The notes: generated by a model from the sequence alone, not told the origin. A stretch of 40,504 nucleotides of DNA from Akkermansia muciniphila (GCA_945860285.1 CAMAQB010000023.1:1-40504); one strand, 5' to 3'; counted from the first letter of the stretch, positions 7,235 through 16,120 are shown. A program made the numbers and translations.

Positions 7235-8151
7235 GGCAGATTTTCTAACAAATCGTCAAAGCCCATGCCCGAACCCACCGGAGCGGGCCACTCCGGCGAC
7301 CAAGCGCCCATGCACGAAGTGAATGGATCGCCCTCGAACAAGTGATCGGTGCGCAAGCCGCAAGTGCCCGGACAACGGATCGCCGCAGCCTGAAACGCCG
7401 CCCAGGCCTGACCAACCGGGTGGTCCATCGCACTGGTCACGACAACTGTCTCTGCGGAAATCCCCCCGGGCAGAGGCATCCACGCCGGCTTCCAAACAGC
7501 AACGATCCCGGCGGATACCGTTGAATCGGACAAGGCCCTGTCAACGGCAAGTGGGACCGCCCTTTGCAAAGAAAACCGCCTCCACGCCTCTGCTTCATAA
7601 GGAAAGGGATCCTCCAGAAAATCGATGCGCCGCCAGTATTCCTGCGGCCACTCCCTGGCCCAGTGTTGCATTTGCTCTTCACGCGGAACCTCGTTGAAGT
7701 CCAAGCGCAGCCGCAAAAAGGGCCGTCTCTCTAACAACTCCGCGACCGTGCGCGCATCGTCCATCGACACCTTGAGTTTCCATATCGCGAATCCCGCCGC
7801 GATTGCCGCATCCTCCTGCGTTTCCAGATCAGTGACAGTCGCATGGCTGGAAGGCACCGGGCATTCGGTCCACCACGACTTGCCAGCGGACCGCGCGACC
7901 CCATCCTGCTGTGCACAGGCCAGTGCCTGGTCGAGAAGCGGCAGACTTTTCCCCTGCGCCAGTGCCGCCCAATGATCCGGCAAATCCGCGTGACCAAACA
8001 TCGGCCATGGCTGCACGCAACCGTAGCCGCCGTGCGCGCGAATCAAAAACCCCTCAACCTGCCGGGATGCGCTGCGCGTGTTCAGCGCCGACCGCGCAAC
8101 CATGCGGTATTTCCAACCATACACTGCTCCCTGCACGGAACCAGCGTACAC
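7216..8151 (-). CDS. menC: o-Succinylbenzoate synthase-like enolase-superfamily enzyme
   Basis: Dehydrates SHCHC to o-succinylbenzoate in menaquinone synthesis. It has an N-terminal capping domain (QVEGFLIRAHGGYGC) and a barrel with the enolase-superfamily set: Lys-x-Lys in FAIWKLKVS, metal ligands in LRLDFNE, DFLEDPFPY and VDRALSD, and the second catalytic Lys in VAVWKPAW. It is about 311 residues long. The start is uncertain: GTG at 8151, 9 nt after the HAD gene stop, fits length, but GTGs a few codons later are possible. Enolase-superfamily members can be N-acylamino-acid racemases; adjacency to menE favours MenC. Confidence 0.83.
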   Translation of the reverse strand: MYAGSVQGAVYGWKYRMVARSALNTRSASRQVEGFLIRAHGGYGCVQPWPMFGHADLPDHWAALAQGKSLPLLDQALACAQQDGVARSAGKSWWTECPVPSSHATVTDLETQEDAAIAAGFAIWKLKVSMDDARTVAELLERRPFLRLRLDFNEVPREEQMQHWAREWPQEYWRRIDFLEDPFPYEAEAWRRFSLQRAVPLAVDRALSDSTVSAGIVAVWKPAWMPLPGGISAETVVVTSAMDHPVGQAWAAFQAAAIRCPGTCGLRTDHLFEGDPFTSCMGAWSPEWPAPVGSGMGFDDLLENLPWTRIR

Positions 8152-8160
8152 GACAGCACT

Positions 8161-8964
8161 CTAAGCACAAGCAGAACGAAGCTGCTCATGGGTGGATGAC
8201 TTGAAAATCTGTTCCGGAATGTGGTCGACCGATTCGATCACCCAGTCGGGTCGATAAGCGAAGCGATGCAAATGCTCCATCTTGGTGTGGCCGCTGAGAA
8301 CGAGGATTGTTTGATAGCCCATGCCCACTCCGCCGAGAATATCGGTGTCCATGGTGTCGCCGACCATCACCGTATCCGCCGAACGCACGCCGAGTTCATT
8401 CTGCGCCATTCGCATCATCACCCCGCTGGGTTTGCCGACGGAAAACGACTGCCGGCCAGCGGCTTTTTCCAGCATCGCCACGATCGCTCCGCAGCCCGGC
8501 CTGGTTCCGCTGTTGGTCGGACAAGTGGCATCGGGATTTGTGGCGATGAGACGGGCGCCTTGTTCCATGAGCCGCAATGCTTTCTCGATCATCTCGAAAT
8601 TCAGAATGCGTCCTTCGCCCACCACCACGTAGTCGGCCTCGTCATCGACCACGCTGATGCCGTTTTGATGCAGGGCTGCGGCAAGACCGTTCTCTCCGAT
8701 CACAAAGGCTGTGGCACCCGGCTTTTGTTGTGCGATGAACCGGGCGGTGGCCATGGCGCATGTGAACACATCATCGGCTTCCGCATGCAAACCCAGGCGG
8801 CAGAGTTTCAACGCAACGTCCCGCCGGGTCCGTTGCGAATTGTTTGTAAGAAACCGAAAAGGAATTCCCTCGCGCCGCAAGCGTGCGACAAACCGGTCCG
8901 CGCCTGGAATCAACTCGGTGCCGCGGTATATCACTCCATCCATGTCCAACAAAAATCCGATCAT
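8161..8964 (-). CDS. HAD-superfamily (NagD-type, class IIA) sugar phosphatase
   Basis: A 267-residue hydrolase with HAD motif I FLLDMDGVIYRG (nucleophile and acid/base Asp), motif II LTNNSQRTRRD, a class IIA cap in the middle, a lysine in SVGKPSGVM, and the acidic motif MVGDTMDTDI. Such enzymes dephosphorylate small phosphometabolites, and the substrate is not readable. The ATG at 8964 puts motif I right at the N terminus as in the family; the open frame continues upstream into sequence with no family match. menC follows after 9 nt, so it probably heads the HAD-menC-menE transcript. Confidence 0.9.
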   Translation of the reverse strand: MIGFLLDMDGVIYRGTELIPGADRFVARLRREGIPFRFLTNNSQRTRRDVALKLCRLGLHAEADDVFTCAMATARFIAQQKPGATAFVIGENGLAAALHQNGISVVDDEADYVVVGEGRILNFEMIEKALRLMEQGARLIATNPDATCPTNSGTRPGCGAIVAMLEKAAGRQSFSVGKPSGVMMRMAQNELGVRSADTVMVGDTMDTDILGGVGMGYQTILVLSGHTKMEHLHRFAYRPDWVIESVDHIPEQIFKSSTHEQLRSACA

Positions 8965-9128
8965 GATGATGGCGAACACGAGCAGCAAGCGTGCCACGGG
9001 GGAGAATAGCTCCGTGTATGAGAATTTCGAATCCAACTGCCGTCGCGCGCTGCGGTTGAAAACCAGGCAATGAAGCCTTATGATCTTGTGCTGGTAAATC
9101 ACTGCATACTGGCTATTCTCATGTCTGC

Positions 9129-11225
9129 ATGACCATTCCCTTTCTCAACCGTGAACTGTCGTGGATCGAGTTCAACCAACGGGTGCTCTATGAAGCGCAA
9201 CGTGCCGACGTTCCGCTGCTCGAACGCGTCAAATTTCTCGCCATCACGGCGTCGAATCTCGATGAATTTTTCCAAGTCCGCATCGGCGGACTGATCCTGC
9301 TCAAACGCACGGGCAGAAAAGGCACCGACCCGTCAGGTCTGACTCCGACGCAGCAACTCGACATATTGCGCAAACGCATGAGCCTGTTCGTCGAGGATCA
9401 ATACCGGTTACTGCACGTCACGCTAATGCCCTTGCTTGCGAAGCAAGGCATCGAGTTCCTCGAGCCAGCCCGGCTCATTGAATCGGAGAAAACGGCATTG
9501 CGAGCGATCTTCGAACATTCGATTCTGCCCGTGCTCACGCCGCTTGCCTACGAACCTGGCGAGGAAGCGCCGATTCTGCCCGCGCTGACTCCGATCCTTG
9601 CATGCAGCATCACCGATCCCGCCACCGCAGTGCAGCGCCATGCGTTCATCCCCTTGCCCGATTCCCTGGGCCGCCATGTTGCCCTGACGAACAAGCCCAA
9701 TACTTTTATCCAGATCGAAGACCTGGTGGCGCTGCATGCTTCATCGCTTTTCCCCGGCGAAAACGTCACCGCCAGCGGAGTATTTCGACTGACCCGCAAC
9801 GGCGACATTTCCGTGGATGAAAACAACATCAATGATTTGGCCGATGAAATGGAGGATGTGCTCACGGCCCGCCGTTTCGCCGACACCGTGCGCATCGAAA
9901 TACCGATTTCCTGTCCCCGTGAATTGCTTGCGATCATCCGCAGCGCCACGTCTGCCGAACGCCGCGACACCTATACGATTCCGCGTGGTCCGGTGGGGTT
10001 GGCGAGTTTGATGGAACTTGCGCAACTTGCCGATTTCGATCATCTCCGCAACGAGGAATGGAGCCCGCAACCTTCTCCTGACATCGCTCCCGGAGCATCC
10101 TTGTTCGAAAGCATTGCACAAAGGGACTTGTTGCTTTTCCATCCGTATCAGTCCTTCGATCCGGTGATGAAACTGCTGGAGGAATCCGCAGCCGACCCCC
10201 AGGTGCTGGCCATCAAACAGGTACTCTACCGCACGGCGAAAAAATCCAGCATCATCGATGCGCTGATCCGCGCCGCGCAAAACGGCAAGCAGGTCACCGT
10301 GCTGGTGGAACTCAAGGCGCGCTTTGACGAAGCTCGCAACCTGATGCGGGCCGATGAACTCCAGAACGCAGGAGTCAACATTGTTTACGGCGTCAAGGGA
10401 TTAAAAACCCATGCGAAAATCTGCATGGTGGTCCGCAGAGAGGAAGGGCAGCTGCGCCGCTATGTTCATTTGGGCACGGGCAATTACAACGAAACCACCG
10501 CCAGGTTGTATACCGACATTTCCTATCTCACCTGTCGGCCGGAATTCGGCAACGACGCATCCCTTTTCTTCAACGCCCTGACCGGTCGGTCGAAGCTGCT
10601 GCGCTTCCGCCATCTGGTTCCCGCGCCCACCCAGATGAAGCAACGTCTGCTGGAATTGATCGCCTCCGAGGCGGACCGCGCCCGTTTGGGTGAACCCGCT
10701 CAGATCATGGCCAAGGTGAATTCGCTTCAGGATCCCGATGTGATTTCAGCACTCTATGAAGCGTCGCAGGCGGGTGTGCAAATCCAGCTCAATATCCGCG
10801 GCGTCTGCTGCCTGAAACCGGGCGATAAGAAATTTTCCAAAAACATCAAGGTGGTTTCGATCATCGACCGCTACCTGGAACACGCACGCATTTTTTCTTT
10901 CCACCAGGGCGGGGAACCGGCCGTCTTCATCGCATCAGCCGACTGGATGTCCCGCAACTTGGAGCGACGGATCGAATTGATGATCCCCATCGACGAGCCA
11001 GCCTTGAGGCGCCGGCTTGTCAACATCCTCAAGAGCTGCATGGCGGACAACTGCAACGCGCATGAAATCCTGCCGGACGGTTCGTCCACCTTGATCAAAC
11101 CCGCAAAAGGCCAGAAGACATTCCGCGCGCAGCTTCATTTTTACAAAGAGGCAAAGCGACTGGCCAAAGCGATGGAACATGAACGCTCGCTGACCTTCGA
11201 ACCACATACGCCCGGCGCTCGCTGA
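9129..11225 (+). CDS. ppk: Polyphosphate kinase 1
   Basis: Reversibly builds inorganic polyphosphate from ATP terminal phosphates, usually membrane-associated. The 698-residue protein has the full PPK1 layout: N domain beginning FLNRELSWIEFNQRVLYEA, head domain, and two phospholipase-D-like C domains. The autophosphorylated His is in KTHAKICMVVRREEG and the second active-site His in DRYLEHARIFSFHQGG; HLGTGNYNETTARLYTD is also conserved. It is divergent from the HAD phosphatase across 164 bp, in which no clear promoter was found. Nothing resembling ppx is adjacent. Confidence 0.97.
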   Translation: MTIPFLNRELSWIEFNQRVLYEAQRADVPLLERVKFLAITASNLDEFFQVRIGGLILLKRTGRKGTDPSGLTPTQQLDILRKRMSLFVEDQYRLLHVTLMPLLAKQGIEFLEPARLIESEKTALRAIFEHSILPVLTPLAYEPGEEAPILPALTPILACSITDPATAVQRHAFIPLPDSLGRHVALTNKPNTFIQIEDLVALHASSLFPGENVTASGVFRLTRNGDISVDENNINDLADEMEDVLTARRFADTVRIEIPISCPRELLAIIRSATSAERRDTYTIPRGPVGLASLMELAQLADFDHLRNEEWSPQPSPDIAPGASLFESIAQRDLLLFHPYQSFDPVMKLLEESAADPQVLAIKQVLYRTAKKSSIIDALIRAAQNGKQVTVLVELKARFDEARNLMRADELQNAGVNIVYGVKGLKTHAKICMVVRREEGQLRRYVHLGTGNYNETTARLYTDISYLTCRPEFGNDASLFFNALTGRSKLLRFRHLVPAPTQMKQRLLELIASEADRARLGEPAQIMAKVNSLQDPDVISALYEASQAGVQIQLNIRGVCCLKPGDKKFSKNIKVVSIIDRYLEHARIFSFHQGGEPAVFIASADWMSRNLERRIELMIPIDEPALRRRLVNILKSCMADNCNAHEILPDGSSTLIKPAKGQKTFRAQLHFYKEAKRLAKAMEHERSLTFEPHTPGAR

Positions 11226-11271
11226 CCTGAAATTTATGACAAAAAATTGCCGCGGCCACAGAAGTCGCTTC

Positions 11272-11299
11272 TTGCCATAAGGCCAATCGGTGATAGAAT
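11272..11299 (+). promoter_or_regulatory. Sigma70-like promoter for the YqjD-like gene
   Basis: TTGCCA at 11272-11277 and TAGAAT at 11294-11299 are 16 bp apart and end 43 nt before the ATG at 11343. It would serve the three-gene YqjD/YqjE/YqjK-like block separately from ppk. Confidence 0.55.
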
Positions 11300-11342
11300 C
11301 CATGGCCACGCAAGCACAGCAACCAACAATTTTTATCCCATT

Positions 11343-11741
11343 ATGAACGATCCCCATTCCACAAACTCGCTGACACCCTCCACCGAAGCGGGCTTTGCGC
11401 AGGCACCATCGGTCAACCAGGCCGCGCAAGAGCTGCGCTCTGCGGCGGGCGAAAAAATCAAGGATCTCACGGCTCAGGCGGCATCACTCAAAGACAAGGC
11501 GATCGAAAGTGCCGAACATTTTCGCAACGTCGCCTCGGAAAAAGCCCATGAAGCGCGTGCCAGCGCGGGCGAAAAGGCCCATCATTTCAAGGAAATCGCC
11601 GAAGACCAATGGAGTGAAACCCGCGAAAAAGCCCTCGAATTCCATAGCACGGCAGAAGATTACATTCGCGAGCACCCCACCAAATGCGTCCTTGGCGCAC
11701 TGGGTATAGGTTTTCTCATCGGCCTCATCGTTCGCCGCTAA
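11343..11741 (+). CDS. YqjD/ElaB-like (DUF883-type) membrane-anchored protein
   Basis: A 132-residue Ala/Glu/Lys-rich protein, almost entirely helical, with repeated heptad-like segments (AGEKIKDLTAQAASLKDKA, ASEKAHEARASAGEKAHHF) and a C-terminal glycine-rich membrane anchor, IREHPTKCVLGALGIGFLIGLIVRR. This is the YqjD/ElaB layout; the E. coli proteins tether ribosomes at the inner membrane in stationary phase. The ATG at 11343 follows a recognisable promoter; the open frame upstream of it is non-coding. Two further YqjE/YqjK-like genes follow, matching the E. coli yqjD-yqjE-yqjK order. Confidence 0.8.
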   Translation: MNDPHSTNSLTPSTEAGFAQAPSVNQAAQELRSAAGEKIKDLTAQAASLKDKAIESAEHFRNVASEKAHEARASAGEKAHHFKEIAEDQWSETREKALEFHSTAEDYIREHPTKCVLGALGIGFLIGLIVRR

Positions 11742-11753
11742 TCGGGCCCGATC

Positions 11754-12167
11754 ATGACTGACGCCGCTACACCGCCGCAGGCAAGCGCTTCCCGCACCGC
11801 CTCGCTGGACTGGAAGACCGCATTCGCCGATCTGGTCTCGTCCCGCTTGGAGTTGATCCGACTCGAGTCCAAGAATGCTTCGCGGGTGCTGCTCCGCAAC
11901 CTGGTGCTGGTGGCCGTCGTCGCCACAATGTCGCTTTTCGCATACATCTGCCTGATCGCCGGAATTGTCGGACTGGCCGCTCATTACACCCACGGCGCAT
12001 GGTGGTTGGTCGCTCTGATCCTCTTCGTGCTGCACGGCGTGACCGCCCTGCTGGGCATCTATCTTCTCAAGAAAAAATCACCCGCTGTGTTTCCGATCAC
12101 AACCAACGAATTTCAAAAAGACCGCCTATGGCTGCAGAGCCTCAAATCTCAGAAATCGAACGACTGA
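11754..12167 (+). CDS. YqjE-like phage-holin-family membrane protein
   Basis: A 137-residue protein with a soluble N-terminal helix (FADLVSSRLELIRLESKNASR) and two hydrophobic segments, about residues 48-75 and 81-105, then a basic cytoplasmic tail. This matches the YqjE / DUF1469 'phage holin family' pattern. Despite the family name, cellular members are not known lysis proteins. It lies 12 nt after the YqjD-like gene and overlaps the next gene, so the three are likely co-expressed. Function is unknown; stress- or envelope-related roles are only suggested by E. coli homologues. Confidence 0.75.
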   Translation: MTDAATPPQASASRTASLDWKTAFADLVSSRLELIRLESKNASRVLLRNLVLVAVVATMSLFAYICLIAGIVGLAAHYTHGAWWLVALILFVLHGVTALLGIYLLKKKSPAVFPITTNEFQKDRLWLQSLKSQKSND

Positions 12168-12520
12168 TCGAGCGCGCCCATGCGTCGCGACTGATTCTCA
12201 CCGGGCGAGTCGCCACGCTGAGGCATCGTGCCGACATTCCTGCGCGGCTCAGGGAATCGTTCCACTCGAGTCCCTCGCTCTGGTTCGGAGGCTCTTTACT
12301 CCTTGGCTGGTTGTTTACCGTGCTTGTCCGCGGCAGAAGGACGGCTGCCAGACCGCCGACACGACAACGCAAAGGCGTGCTCGCTTTCGCCCTTGGCACG
12401 GTCGCAGCCCTGGCCAAACCGACACTAAAAACCCTGCTGATAGCGGAAGTCCGCAAGCGCATTTTGTCGCCTTCCGCCGCAGCAAAACCAGTCGGCGCAT
12501 CGCGCCCGTTTTCTCCCTAA
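12128..12520 (+). CDS. YqjK-like small membrane protein
   Basis: A 130-residue basic protein starting at ATG 12128, which overlaps the preceding gene by 40 nt. It has an N-terminal helix (ISEIERLIERAHASRLIL), a hydrophobic segment SPSLWFGGSLLLGWLFTVLV at about residues 49-68, an Arg-rich stretch, and a second weakly hydrophobic Ala/Leu helix. Position third in the cluster and topology resemble YqjK, but sequence likeness is only general. Followed 26 nt later by a PilT-like gene. Confidence 0.6.
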   Translation: MAAEPQISEIERLIERAHASRLILTGRVATLRHRADIPARLRESFHSSPSLWFGGSLLLGWLFTVLVRGRRTAARPPTRQRKGVLAFALGTVAALAKPTLKTLLIAEVRKRILSPSAAAKPVGASRPFSP

Positions 12521-12546
12521 CAATTCCCACTTGACCATCCACCATC

Positions 12547-13629
12547 ATGTCCGCGCATACCGTCCTCGATCACGTTGATCAATATCTCCGTCTGGGTCAA
12601 CAATACGATTGTTCCGATGTCCACCTTGCCACTTCATTTCCCCCGGCATGGCGGCGCAATGGCCAGTTGCAGCCGATCTGGGAAGACCACGCCCCCTTGA
12701 CCGAGGAGGAAACGGAAAAACTCGCGAAGTCGTTTTTGGGACCTCCCGAATGGAAGCGGCTTGAGGAAAAAGGTGATGTGGACTTCGCCTACGACAATGG
12801 CTCGGGCCGATTCCGCGCCTCGGTGGTCAAGCAACGACTCGGTCTCGATCTGGTGTTCCGGATCATCAGCACCCAGATCCGTTCGATTCAAAGCATTGGC
12901 CTGCCGCTCGACCACATCATTCCACTCACCCGCTATCACAACGGGCTTGTTCTGGTAACGGGCTCGGTTGGTTCGGGCAAATCCACCACCCTGGCGGCGT
13001 TGGTCGATTTCATCAACCGCGACCGCGAGGATCACATCCTGACCCTCGAAGACCCGATCGAATATGTATTTGACTCGCAGTCCTGTCATGTCAATCAGCG
13101 CGAGGTTCACTCGCACACGGATTCATTCGCCAAGGCCTTGCGCGGCGCGCTCAGGGAAGATCCAGACGTGATCATGGTGGGTGAAATGCGCGACCTGGAG
13201 ACCATCCAACTCGCACTGACGGCAGCCGAAACCGGGCACCTTGTGCTCGGCACCCTGCACACCGGCAACGCTCCGAGGACACTCGACAGGATTCTTGATG
13301 TCTTTCCCACCGACCAGCGGGACCAGATCCGCATCATGGTTTCGGAGTCCCTGCGCGGCGTGCTGTCCCAGCAACTCGTTCCCAAAGCCGACGGCAGTGG
13401 CCGGGTTCTGGCGCTCGAACTGCTGGTCAACACTCCGGCCGTGGCCAACTGCATTCGCGAAGGAAAAACCTACATGCTCCCGGGAGTCATGCAAACCGGC
13501 AAAAACGTCGGCATGATCACGATGGATGAATCGCTGCGCAAACTCTACATCCAGGGCATCATTACGCGCGAGGAGTGCCTGTTCCGGGCGGAAGACAAGA
13601 TTCAAATGCGCGCTTTCTTTCAATCCTGA
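12547..13629 (+). CDS. PilT/PilU-type type IV pilus retraction ATPase, first copy
   Basis: A 360-residue hexameric secretion-type ATPase. Domains: N-terminal PAS-like domain (to about residue 110), then the RecA-like core with Walker A GSVGSGKST (Val replaces the usual Pro-Thr context), the Asp box around TLEDPIEYVF, Walker B DVIMVGEMRD and the His box LVLGTLHTGNAPRTLDRILDVFP. The C terminus has IREGKTYMLPGVMQTGKNVGM, close to the PilT AIREGK element. Retraction drives twitching motility. No other pilus gene is in the window. It is 35 nt upstream of a second homologue. Confidence 0.9.
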   Translation: MSAHTVLDHVDQYLRLGQQYDCSDVHLATSFPPAWRRNGQLQPIWEDHAPLTEEETEKLAKSFLGPPEWKRLEEKGDVDFAYDNGSGRFRASVVKQRLGLDLVFRIISTQIRSIQSIGLPLDHIIPLTRYHNGLVLVTGSVGSGKSTTLAALVDFINRDREDHILTLEDPIEYVFDSQSCHVNQREVHSHTDSFAKALRGALREDPDVIMVGEMRDLETIQLALTAAETGHLVLGTLHTGNAPRTLDRILDVFPTDQRDQIRIMVSESLRGVLSQQLVPKADGSGRVLALELLVNTPAVANCIREGKTYMLPGVMQTGKNVGMITMDESLRKLYIQGIITREECLFRAEDKIQMRAFFQS

Positions 13630-13664
13630 TTTCCAAAGCAACAACACCTCACACTTCATCCACA

Positions 13665-14774
13665 ATGGCCCGCATCGACGCCTACTTCCGCTATCTCGTT
13701 GAATCAAAAGGTTCGGATCTTCATTTATCGGAAGGCCAACCGCCGAAAATCCGCGTTCATGGCGGCATCTATGCAATCCCGGAACAACCGGTTCTGTCCG
13801 GAGCCGACTTCCACTCGTTGCTGGAGGAAATTTGCGAACCCAAAGCGTTCCAGCACTATCTGGCCACGGGCGATCTTGACTTTGCCTATGCTATGGATGA
13901 AGCGTCGCGCTTCCGCTGCAATTACCTGAAGCAAAAAAACGGCCTGGCAGCGGTGTTCCGGTTGATTCCGACCGACATCATGCAGCTCGATGCCCTTGGT
14001 GTTCCTCCGATTGTCCGGGAGTTCGGGCACATGCGTTCCGGTCTGGTGCTGGTCACCGGTCCGACCGGTTCCGGCAAGTCCACGACTCTCGCGGCACTGC
14101 TCGACTACATCAATACGAATTTCAACCGCCACATCATCACCGTGGAGGAACCGATCGAGTTCGTGCACCGGAACAAACGCTCGATCCTCACCCAGCGCGA
14201 GGTGCCGATCCAGACACCCTCGTTTGCCGACGGTCTGCGCGCGGCGCTGCGCGAGGACGCGGACATCGTTCTGGTAGGAGAGATGCGTGATCTCGAGACC
14301 ATCTCGCTCGCCCTCACCGCTGCGGAAACCGGACTGCTGGTCTTCGGAACCCTGCACACCAACAACGCGCGTAAAACGGTGGACCGGATCATCGATGTAT
14401 TCCCAGCCGACCAGCAATCGCAGGTTCGCACCATGCTGGCGGCTTCGCTCCGCGGTGTGCTCGCCCAATTGCTTTGCCGCCGCTGTGACAAACCAGGACG
14501 GGTTGCTGTTCACGAAATCATGTTCGCCACTCCCGCTGTTGCGGCGATCATCCGCGAGGGTGCCACGCAAAAACTCAACGATGTGATTACCGGAGGCAAG
14601 GGTGAGGGCATGCAGTTCATGGATGAATCAATCTGGACCAAACTCCGCGCAGGAATCATTTCCCCGCAGGAGGCCTACATGAAAGCCATTGATAAAAACC
14701 GCTTCAAAAAATACCTGCCGGCCAACCTCGCGAATCTCGGCAACGCTTCGGGCCAGGCACAAGGCACCACCTAA
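13665..14774 (+). CDS. PilT/PilU-type ATPase, second copy
   Basis: A 369-residue paralogue of the preceding ATPase, with Walker A GPTGSGKSTT, Asp box TVEEPIEFVHRNKRS, Walker B DIVLVGEMRD and His box LVFGTLHTNNARKTVDRIIDVFP. It keeps a Cys pair, LLCRRCDKPG, missing from the first copy. Its C terminus (IIREGATQKLNDVITGGKGEGMQ) departs from the PilT consensus and the protein ends with an extra tail of about 40 residues, so it is more PilU-like. The ATG at 13665 (MARIDAYFRYL) is chosen because it aligns with the family start. Paired PilT/PilU ATPases commonly cooperate in pilus retraction. Confidence 0.88.
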   Translation: MARIDAYFRYLVESKGSDLHLSEGQPPKIRVHGGIYAIPEQPVLSGADFHSLLEEICEPKAFQHYLATGDLDFAYAMDEASRFRCNYLKQKNGLAAVFRLIPTDIMQLDALGVPPIVREFGHMRSGLVLVTGPTGSGKSTTLAALLDYINTNFNRHIITVEEPIEFVHRNKRSILTQREVPIQTPSFADGLRAALREDADIVLVGEMRDLETISLALTAAETGLLVFGTLHTNNARKTVDRIIDVFPADQQSQVRTMLAASLRGVLAQLLCRRCDKPGRVAVHEIMFATPAVAAIIREGATQKLNDVITGGKGEGMQFMDESIWTKLRAGIISPQEAYMKAIDKNRFKKYLPANLANLGNASGQAQGTT

Positions 14775-14795
14775 CAAATTCCGTCGAGTTATCCC

Positions 14796-14823
14796 TTGAC
14801 TTGCAAAACGCGCCTCCTATAAT
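14796..14823 (+). promoter_or_regulatory. Near-consensus sigma70 promoter
   Basis: TTGACT at 14796-14801 and a perfect TATAAT at 14818-14823, separated by 16 bp, make this the best promoter match found in the window. Expected transcription start is near 14830, almost 200 nt before the next coding start, and the intervening RNA is highly foldable. Confidence 0.75.
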
Positions 14824-14829
14824 CTGGAC

Positions 14830-15020
14830 AGCGTCGAGCAGTGAGGAGCGTTCGCCAATGATACCCGGGTGTCGTCTGGTGAAATTTGAATCCTTGCGAT
14901 CAATTTCCGTGACCTCACCACCCAGTATTATTTTTACATGCACTTGCCAAGTCCTCCGGTCGGTAATACGCCACCGTGCCGACATCGGCCGGTGAAAAAT
15001 CGCGAACGTTCTCCCGCCCG
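14830..15020 (+). ncRNA. Candidate structured RNA or long 5' leader (no known class recognised)
   Basis: The stretch from the predicted start to the next gene has no convincing reading frame but folds. The ends pair over long range: 14845-14848 with 15011-15014 and 14849-14855 with 15002-15008, 11 bp with a 2-nt bulge. Inside is a hairpin 14881-14889/14900-14907 (10-nt loop, one bulged T) that can be extended by 14878-14880/14917-14919 and 14867-14870/14920-14923. A second hairpin is 14959-14963/14979-14983. It may be an independent small RNA or a cis-regulatory leader; hallmark motifs of 6S, SRP, RNase P or common riboswitches were not seen. Confidence 0.4.
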
Positions 15021-15022
15021 CC

Positions 15023-16087
15023 ATGGTTATCCCGCCGAAACATCCGCAAAGAAAAATCCTCCCGTTCAGGGTTCTCGTCCCCATCACTATCCTTGCGGCG
15101 TTGGCTCTCTCATTTTTCTTCCTTCATCGGTTTCACAAGGCGAAGCAACTTGTAGCAGCCCCTCCATACGCTACTCAAGCGACAGCCAAAACACAAAGCG
15201 AGGAAAACCAGGCGATGCCAGCCAAGGAGCCAAACTCCACCGCTACCACAAAACCGGCTGAAACGTTGATCCCTTCGAAACCTTCACCGGGCGTTGAAGA
15301 AGCACTTGAGCCCGTGGAAATTCCGAGCGTACCAAGAAAAAACACGGCCAAGAAAGCGACCGAATCCGACAAACCGGTTGCAGAAGCGATTGATCCTCTC
15401 ATTCCGAACGCGGATGCCGTCGATCAACCGACCGACGCGAGGGCCGCGGTTGGCAAACTGGTCAAGGACTTCGTTGCGGCGAAAAATCTGGAACAGAGAC
15501 TGCCCCTGATCCACACCCGCAAATCGCAATCGGAGTTAGAAAATACCATCATGAACAAGCCCTGGCCCCGCGCCCGGATCAGTGCAGAAACACAAATCCC
15601 GCACACGGCGGAGCGATTGATCGAATATTATTTTGAAGTGCACTTCGACAACAACACCATGGGATTTCCCGAGAAAGCCACCATCCTCGTTCAAACGCGG
15701 GCTGACGATGCGCCGAAAGTCCTGCTGGAACCTCTGCTGGACACCATCGGCGGTCGACTTGCCCAATATGCAAAAACGCCGACGGAAGAGCCCCGGGATT
15801 TTTATGTCATCATGGACGCCCGCGTGAAATGTTCTGACAACGCAATTCCCAACGCGCGGAAAAAATCGACATTTTTCCTTCGTTCCCACAACACCGGCGA
15901 GAACCTTGCCACCGCGTATGCAAACGAACAATCTGCACCCTGCAAGGCATTTGACAACCCTTTGGAAGGATTGAAGTGGAAAAATCCCATGCCAGCAATC
16001 GTCACGCTCCAGTGGAATACGACCGAAGACGGCAAACGTGCGTTTCTGGAAGTTCTGGTGATCAAAGCAAAAAACTGGAACCCGTGA
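15023..16087 (+). CDS. Membrane-anchored protein of unknown function
   Basis: I do not recognise this 354-residue protein. After a short basic N terminus comes one hydrophobic segment (about residues 15-36, VLVPITILAALALSFFFLHRF), then a low-complexity Ala/Pro/Thr/Lys linker to about residue 130, then a globular C-terminal domain of about 215 residues. This suggests an inner-membrane anchor with a periplasmic domain. The start has no obvious ribosome-binding site and lies 13 nt after the foldable RNA, which may control it. The next gene follows after 68 nt and is also exported and unrecognised. Confidence 0.7.
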   Translation: MVIPPKHPQRKILPFRVLVPITILAALALSFFFLHRFHKAKQLVAAPPYATQATAKTQSEENQAMPAKEPNSTATTKPAETLIPSKPSPGVEEALEPVEIPSVPRKNTAKKATESDKPVAEAIDPLIPNADAVDQPTDARAAVGKLVKDFVAAKNLEQRLPLIHTRKSQSELENTIMNKPWPRARISAETQIPHTAERLIEYYFEVHFDNNTMGFPEKATILVQTRADDAPKVLLEPLLDTIGGRLAQYAKTPTEEPRDFYVIMDARVKCSDNAIPNARKKSTFFLRSHNTGENLATAYANEQSAPCKAFDNPLEGLKWKNPMPAIVTLQWNTTEDGKRAFLEVLVIKAKNWNP

Positions 16088-16120
16088 TCGAGGCATTTTT
16101 CGAGTTTCGCATTCCCTTGC

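Noticed and set aside
8965-9128. Divergent promoters between the HAD gene and ppk
   Set aside because: TTGTGC at about 9083 and several AT-rich stretches exist, but none has a matching -10 at proper spacing.
14830-14995. Small coding gene in the leader (open frame through 14860-14995)
   Set aside because: Composition and product are unlike a protein, and strong base pairing across the region explains it better as structured RNA.
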